Program-made: the position numbers and the translations under genes
Shown: positions 35,418-40,932 of the stretch, piece after piece
Numbering within the stretch: the first letter of the stretch is position 1
How the letters are laid out: each line of letters starts with the position of its first letter
Source: Saprospirales bacterium
GTDB lineage: Bacteria > Bacteroidota > Bacteroidia > Chitinophagales > Saprospiraceae
Length of the DNA: 40,932 bases
Reading direction: 5' to 3'
Assembly (NCBI GenBank): GCA_016703765.1
Contig: JADJBL010000040.1
Coordinates: 1 to 40,932, forward strand
The notes under the pieces: generated by a model
The model's input: only the letters and a program-made list of their open reading frames with translations
What the model was told of the DNA's origin: nothing
Databases searched by the model: none

Positions 35418-37324
35418 ATGACTTGCTGTTCGCTCGAAGAAAAGGTGTACACCAAGGCAGGCGCCGCCAATTTCCGCTTGTTTCTGCCCGCTATGGCGAG
35501 CTTCGTCCTGTTAATTACAGCCCTTGCTTTCGACAGCGGCTGGTTGCCCAAGCCCGCTTTTTTCGAGGGCTGGCTGCGTCTCGCCTGGTACGTCGCAGCT
35601 TACCTGCCCGTGGGTTTCCCGGTGCTGAAGGAAGGCGTGGCAGCCATGGGCAAGGGAGAGTTTTTTACCGAATTTATGTTGATGGGCATCGCCACCCTCG
35701 GCGCCTTTGCGATCGGCGAATATCCGGAAGGGGTTGCGGTGATGTTGTTTTACGCCGTCGGCGAAATCTTTCAAACCCTCGCCGTAAGACGGGCCAAAGG
35801 CAACATCAAAGCCCTGCTCGACCAGCGGCCCGACGAGGTGACGATTTTAGAAAATAACTCTTTCCGGATCGTCAAAGCGGAAAATGCGGCCCCCGGTAGT
35901 ATTGTCCAGCTCAAACCCGGAGAGAAACTGGCGCTCGACGGTAAGCTGCTTTCCGATGCTGCTTCGTTCAACACGGCAGCCCTCACGGGCGAGAGCAAAC
36001 CCGACAGCAAGGTCAAAGGCGAGGCGGTATTGGCGGGCATGATAAACCTGAATACCGTGGCACAGGTGCTAGTGACGACCGCCTACAAAGACAGCAAGCT
36101 CTCGAAGATCCTCGAACTGGTGCAAAACGCAACCGCCCAAAAAGCGCCGACGGAGTTGTTCATCCGAAAGTTTGCCAAGGTCTATACGCCCGTCGTGGTG
36201 CTGCTGGCGGCGCTGATTTGCATCGTCCCGTATTTCATCGCCGAGCCTTACGTGTTTCGGGAATGGCTCTACCGGGCGCTGATTTTCCTCGTTATTTCTT
36301 GCCCCTGTGCGCTGGTCATTTCCATCCCGCTGGGCTATTTCGGCGGCATCGGGGCGGCAAGCCGCAACGGTATCTTATTCAAAGGTTCCAACTTTCTGGA
36401 CATCATGGCCGGGGTAAAAAACGTGGTCATGGACAAAACCGGTACCCTGACGGAGGGGGTGTTCAAGGTGCAGGATGTCGCTTTCAGCCTGGTTTCGACC
36501 CGAAAGAAGTGCTGCATTGGGTCAACGCCCCGAAAGCAACAGCACCACCCCGTCGCATCCGCTATTAGCGAGTACGCAGGACCGGTGGACGGCGCCATTG
36601 TTTTGACCGCGTAGAAGAAATCGCCGGGCACGGTATGAAGGCCAACCGCAACGGAAAAGAACTGCTCGTGGGCAATTTCAAACTATTGGACAAATTCGGC
36701 GCTGCCTATCCCGCCGAATTGGCCGATATCCCGTTGACTGTCATCGCTATTGCAGAAAACAAGCAGTTTGTGGGCTACCTGACCATCGCCGACACGATCA
36801 AGGAGGACGCCGCTGAGGCCGTGCAAAAACTGCACTCGCTTGGCGTCAAAATCACCATGTTGAGCGGCGACAAGACGGCGGTAGTGCAATACGTGGCAAA
36901 CAAGCTTGGCATTGCTGATTTTTTCGGCGACCTGTTGCCGGAAGACAAGGTGCGAAAGGTGCAGGAAATCAAAGCCCGAAATGAAAGCGTCGCCTTCGCA
37001 GGCGATGGGGTGAACGACGCTCCGGTCGTGGCCTTGAGCGATGCGGGCATCGCCATGGGCGGCCTGGGCAGCGACGCTACCATCGAAACAGCCGATATCG
37101 TGATTCAGGACGACCGACCCCTCAAAAATCCCGCTGGCAATCCAAATCGGGAAGGCGACCAAGCGCATCGTCTGGCAAAATATCGCACTCGCGTTTGCCG
37201 TAAAAGCTATTGTGTTGGTTTTGGGTGCAGGCGGCCTGGCGACAATGTGGAGGCAGTTTTTGCAGACGGGCGTGGCCTTGCTGGCCATTTTGAACGCCGT
37301 GCGGTGCAGAAAACCAATTTTTAA
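35418..37324 (+). pseudogene. CPC-type Zn/Cd (ZntA/CadA-like) P-type ATPase, frameshifted
   Basis: Motifs: ALTGESKPD (near 190), ISCPCALVISIP (CPC at ~295-297, Zn/Cd/Cu class), VMDKTGTLTEGVF (Asp ~339), HPVASAISEYA, LSGDKTAVVQYVA, and FAGDGVNDAPVVALSDAG. No HMA domain; the N terminus MTCCSLEEKVYTKAG is short. The frame is open further upstream to about 35361 and codes THTHTYDADGH directly before the Met, a His-rich head seen in relatives, but no ATG is there, only ATA. Breaks: around 36490-36540 (two), ~36600-36620, ~37125 (extra C), and several between 37240 and 37310, where the last two helices (VALLAILNAVR) are split. It follows the Czc-type genes and would export Zn/Cd from the cytoplasm. 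Confidence 0.82.
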
Positions 37325-37381
37325 CTCCTAAAACTCCGCCCCTCGGATGTTAAATAAAATGGTCCTGAAAAAAAGCTTTCC

Positions 37382-37389
37382 TATCTTTG
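37382..37389 (+). promoter_or_regulatory. Bacteroidota -7 box TATCTTTG
   Basis: Exact TAnnTTTG match ending 7 bases before the ATG of the His-rich gene; no clear -33 element. It marks a probable separate transcription start inside the island. Confidence 0.5.
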
Positions 37390-37396
37390 ACAGCTT

Positions 37397-37798
37397 ATGA
37401 GAAAAGGGTTCGCCATTGTATTTGTTCTGGTATTGATTTTGCGAGGCTTCGATGCCGTCGTGGAAGGATTGGCCATGCTCCCTTCCCTGATGGATCATTT
37501 TCATGCACACCACCATCATTCCCAGGATAGCCACGAGGAGGAACTGTCTTTTTTAGACTTCCTTATGGAACATTACGGCAACCGGAGCCACCACGACGAC
37601 GACGAAGGCGATCACGCGAACCTTCCGTTTTCTCATGCGGGGAAAAGCTGCGCCGATTTCGAAATTGCGCCGCTTAAAAGTATTCCCATACATGGCGCCT
37701 ACCGGGATGACAGCGCTAATTCCAAAGCAGCGCTGGCTTTGAACACCTTTTATTCCCGATTGTACAGACGGGATATTTTCCGTCCTCCGCTTGTCTGA
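37397..37798 (+). CDS. His-rich small exported or membrane protein, unknown function
   Basis: 133 residues, intact. The N terminus FAIVFVLVLILRG is one hydrophobic segment (signal or anchor). Two His/acid clusters follow, DHFHAHHHHSQDSHEEE (about 33-50) and HHDDDEGDHA (about 64-74), and the end is YRRDIFRPPLV. I do not recognise a named family, but similar small His-rich proteins with a PP-containing end occur in Bacteroidota metal islands. Binding of Zn/Cu/Ni in the periplasm is the plausible role. It lies between the Zn/Cd ATPase and the third RND adaptor. The 159-bp spacer after it holds only small GC-rich palindromes. Confidence 0.65.
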   Translation: MRKGFAIVFVLVLILRGFDAVVEGLAMLPSLMDHFHAHHHHSQDSHEEELSFLDFLMEHYGNRSHHDDDEGDHANLPFSHAGKSCADFEIAPLKSIPIHGAYRDDSANSKAALALNTFYSRLYRRDIFRPPLV

Positions 37799-37957
37799 AG
37801 CGCGCTCCTTTTTCGGGCTCTATCCCGAATTCCAATCCTTTTAGAAAATTTTATTACTAAGCTACAGGCGCCACTTGTCCTGCGCTTCGCGCTTTCTATC
37901 GCATGAAGCGCGATTGGTCGGGTTTGTTTTACCCCAGGCGTCTTTAATCAACAGGAG

Positions 37958-39464
37958 ATGAAACCTTTCGTTGTCCCTATCCTGGCATCGCTGCTCCTCG
38001 GCGTAAGCCATTTTAATTGTCAAAACCCAGGCCAGGCAGCTCATGTGCATGAGGAGGAAGTCCAAGAGCTCGAGGCATTGGCCTATACCCTCTACACCGA
38101 AAAAACCGAACTTTTTGTCGAGTTCAAGCCATTGGTGGCAGGACAGGAAGGCCGTTTTGCGGCCCATTTTACCGCGCTGGGCGAATTCTTTATAGCCATC
38201 GGCGAAGGTAGTGTAACCTTGAGCCTGAGCAATGCAGAAAATGATCAGCGCGTTACCGCCGATTCACCCGAAGTGCCGGGTATTTTCAGATTGCGCCTGA
38301 CTCCGGAAAAAACCGGGCTTATTTTCGCCTGGTTTTCGATATAAAACACCCGAATATTCCGATCAGATCGTCATCGACAGTATAGCAGTTTTCCCGGATA
38401 TGAAAGCGGCGCTAGCGGCCCAGAGCTCCGGGCAAGGCACATCCAATGAGATCTCTTACCTCAAGGAGCAGGCCTGGAAAATCGACTTCGCCAACCAACC
38501 CGTTCGCCGCAAAGAATTTGCCGGGTGGTAAAAACTTCGGGGGTATTTCTTCCCAGCCCCGGCGGCGAGGAAACGGTGGTTGCTAAAACCTCGGGCCTTG
38601 TATCCTTGGCCGGGTCGGGCTTGTTTGCAGGCTCGCTTGTCAAGCAGGGCCAGGTGTTGTTCACGGTTTCGAGTCAAAAACTTACCGATCGCAACACCCC
38701 TTTGCAAATCCGCGAAGCGACCAACGAGCTTGCCCGGGCCAGGGCCGATTTTGAACGGAACCAAAAACTCTTCGACGAGCGCCTGCTGGTGGAGAAGGAC
38801 TATTTACAGTCCAAAAACGCGCTGGAAAACGCCGAAGCGCGCCTGGCAAGCCTGAGCGGCAATTACGAACCGGCGGGCAACTGATACGCGCGGAAGGCAG
38901 GGCTATCTCAAATCGCTGCTGGTGGCGGATGGTCAGTATGTCGAGACCGGGACGCCGTTGGCCGTATTGTCCGAAAACAAAAGGCTATCGCTCCGGGTGG
39001 ATTTGTCGCCGACGGTATATCAAAAGGCGGGAGCTATTGCCTCGGCCAACTTCAAATTTGCCGACGGCAAACTTTATTCCTTGCAGGAACTGAACGGGCG
39101 CCTCGTCTCCATCGGCAAATCGGCCGAGCAAACGATGTTTATCCCCGTGTTTTTTGAGGTGGATAACCGGCAAGGAATTTTTCCCGGGGCATACGTTGAA
39201 GCTTTTCTGCAAACCAATGCCCAGACAAGGGCGCTGGTGATCCCTTTATCGGCCATTTTGGAGGAACAAGGCAACTATTACTGCTATATCCAAACAGCCG
39301 GAGAATCTTGAAAACGCGAGATCCGGCCTGGCGGTAACGATGGAAAAGAGGTGGAAGTCCTTTCCGGGGTTCGGGAAGGAGAACGAGTCGTGACCAAGGG
39401 GGCATACAATATCAAATTGGCCACAGCTTCCGGTACGCTTCCCGCGCATGGCCACGAGCACTGA
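37958..39464 (+). pseudogene. RND periplasmic adaptor (third system) with an N-terminal extension domain, frameshifted
   Basis: Start MKPFVVPILASLLLGVSHFNC, probable lipoprotein, with His in AAHVHEEEVQ. A ~120-residue beta-rich extension follows (TELFVEFKPLVAGQEGRFAA, GEGSVTLSLSNAENDQRV) before the HlyD core (GLVSLAGSGLFAGSLVKQGQ, helical ELARARADFERNQKLFDERL, barrel VYQKAGAIASANFKFADGK) and the end GAYNIKLATASGTLPAHGHE. Breaks at ~38340 (missing A), ~38526 (missing G), 38880-38910, ~39311 (missing bases). Stop TGA at 39462-39464. Adaptors with this extension typically pair with the following RND pump. Confidence 0.78.
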
Positions 39465-39523
39465 GGTTTGATAGATGCCTATTCAAAAGCCTGAATTTTA
39501 TTAATGCTCAATTCCTGAATAAC

Positions 39524-40932
39524 ATGCTTAATCAAATCATAAAATACGCGCTTCAAAACAGGTTGGTGGTCATGGTTTTTGCACTGATCCTTCTCGTGTG
39601 GGGCAGTTATACGGCGATCAACATGGAGGTTGATGTGTTTCCCGATCTCACTGCCCCGACGGTGGTGGTGATGACCGAGTCGCACGGCATGGCCCCCGAG
39701 GAAGTGGAGAAATTGGTTACTTTCCCCATAGAATCGGCCCTCAACGGAGCAAACCGACGTGCGCCGGGTGCGATCCTCCTCTTCGGCAGGTATCAGTATC
39801 GTGTGGGTAGAGTTCGACTGGGGTACCGATATTTTCAGGGCCCGCCAGCTTACCGGCGAAAAACTGGATGCGGTCAAGGCGCGATTGCCCGATGGCGTGG
39901 GCGCTCCCACCTTGGCCCCGCAGGCCTCCATCATGGGGGAGATCCTCCTTATCGCCGTGACTTCCGACAGCAGCGACCAGCTGGATACCCGCACCCTGGC
40001 GGACTGGAATATTCGCCCGCGCCCTTCTCCACCGCGGTGTGGCCAACGGTGTCCGGGAGGCGCGACAAGCAATACCAGATCCTGGCCGACCCCGCGCTGA
40101 TGAAACATTTTGGAGTGACCCTCGATGAATTGCTGAACGCCTGCCAGGGAAGCAATCAAAACAACTCGGGTGGTTTCCTCAGCGACTTCGGCAACGAGTA
40201 TATCGTAAGGGGAATAACCCAAACCAATGACCCGGCTGAGTTGGGCAATGTAGTGGTCAAATCGCGGGGAGGCTTACCGGTCAAGATCAGCGATGTGGCG
40301 GAAGTGCAGATCGGCGCTGCCCCCAGGATCGGCGACGGCGCCATGAATGCCCGCCCGGCGGTGATCCTGACGGTTTCCAAACAGCCAAACACCAATACGC
40401 TTGAATTAACAAAACGCCTGGATGATGCCTTAGCTGGTATCCGACTCAACCTGCCGGGGCATATCCGGATACATACCGATATTTTCAGGCAAAGCGATTT
40501 CATCGAGGCCTCCGTGCGCAACGTGACCCGCTCCCTTTTTGAAGGGTCATTTTTGTACAAAGGATATTGTTCCTGTTTCTGATGAATTACCGCACCACTA
40601 TTATTTCGTTGCTGGCCATCCCCTTGTCGCTGCTGGTGGCCATCCTGACGCCTGGCGATGGGGATTACGATCAACACCATGAGCCTCGGCGGTATGGCCA
40701 TCGCGATAGGCGCTCTGGTGGACGACGCGATCATCGACGTGGATAATGTGTTCAGGCGTTTGAAGGAAAATGCCTTGAAGCCAAATGATGAAAAACTCCC
40801 CTCGCTTCAGGTGGTTTTTGACGCATCGAAAGAAATCCGGGCTTCAATCCTGAACGCTACGCTCATCATTATCGCGGCATTTCTGCCTCTGTTCTTTTTG
40901 TCGGGCATGGATGCCGATGCTCGCTCCGCTGG
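39524..40932 (+). pseudogene. Third heavy-metal RND permease (CusA/CzcA family), 5' part, frameshifted, runs off the window
   Basis: Start MLNQIIKYALQNRLVVMVFA, then VDVFPDLTAPTVVVMTESHG and EEVEKLVTFPIESALNGA. At ~39752 the frame changes and SSSSAGISIVWVEFDWGTD follows; near 40020 it changes again, and FGVTLDELLNACQGSNQNN continues through the porter domain. Further breaks lie near 40553 and 40645. The TM4 motif [19 protein letters not shown] is present near 40695-40750. The gene continues past the right edge. It differs from the other two pumps (DD in TM4, TAPTVVV near the start), so it is a distinct subfamily, not a duplicate. The metal is unknown. Confidence 0.8.

Overview
The window looks like a chromosomal piece from a Bacteroidota bacterium, most plausibly a Saprospiria-like environmental lineage. 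This rests on C-terminal type IX secretion (T9SS) sorting domains, SprB-like repeats with a gliding-motility-associated (CHU_C type) tail, Bacteroidota-only small families in the metal region, TAnnTTTG-like promoter elements and a GC-rich composition. The assignment is inferred from gene content, not from a marker gene. No rRNA, tRNA, CRISPR array, transposase or integrase gene was found.

Layout. Positions 1-1293 (+) hold the 3' part of a secreted CocE/NonD-type hydrolase with a T9SS tail. Positions 1325-3819 (-) form a three-gene operon: HlyD-like adaptor, VTC-domain protein, DUF4956 membrane protein. Positions 4032-13607 (-) form a seven-gene operon for a membrane complex related to group 4 [NiFe] hydrogenases and complex I: two tandem HyfB/NuoL-like subunits, then HyfC/NuoH-like, HyfE/NuoK-like, HyfF/NuoN-like, HyfG/NuoCD-like and HyfI/NuoB-like subunits. 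Its large subunit lacks the [NiFe] cysteines and its small subunit lacks three of the four N2-cluster cysteines. It therefore resembles the 'energy-converting hydrogenase related' (Ehr) class with an even more reduced redox core. A 208-bp nested palindrome sits between the large- and small-subunit genes. Positions 13762-16086 (+) encode a large SprB-like/CHU_C cell-surface protein, followed by a ~305-bp nested palindromic element.

From 16492 to the right edge all genes are on + and form a heavy-metal/copper island: a HYC_CC_PP small protein, a CusA-CusC-CusB-like efflux set, a CPH-type copper ATPase, MbnP with two di-heme MbnH/MauG-like lipoproteins, a GDCCVxC-like small protein, a DUF6660-like small protein, a CzcA-CzcC fusion with its CzcB-like adaptor, a CPC-type Zn/Cd ATPase, a His-rich small protein, and a third adaptor plus RND pump running off the edge. 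The logic would be cytoplasmic export (two P-type ATPases), periplasm-to-outside export (three RND systems) and surface or periplasmic copper binding and oxidation (MbnP/MbnH).

Reading-frame integrity differs sharply along the window. The first 16.5 kb has one detectable indel in about a dozen genes. The metal island has several dozen single-base indels, mostly losses in short homopolymers, plus one in-frame TAG and one apparent motif deletion. They concentrate in the RND genes, while the copper ATPase and di-heme genes are nearly clean. The conserved protein sequence continues across each break, so either unpolished long-read sequence or very recent decay fits.
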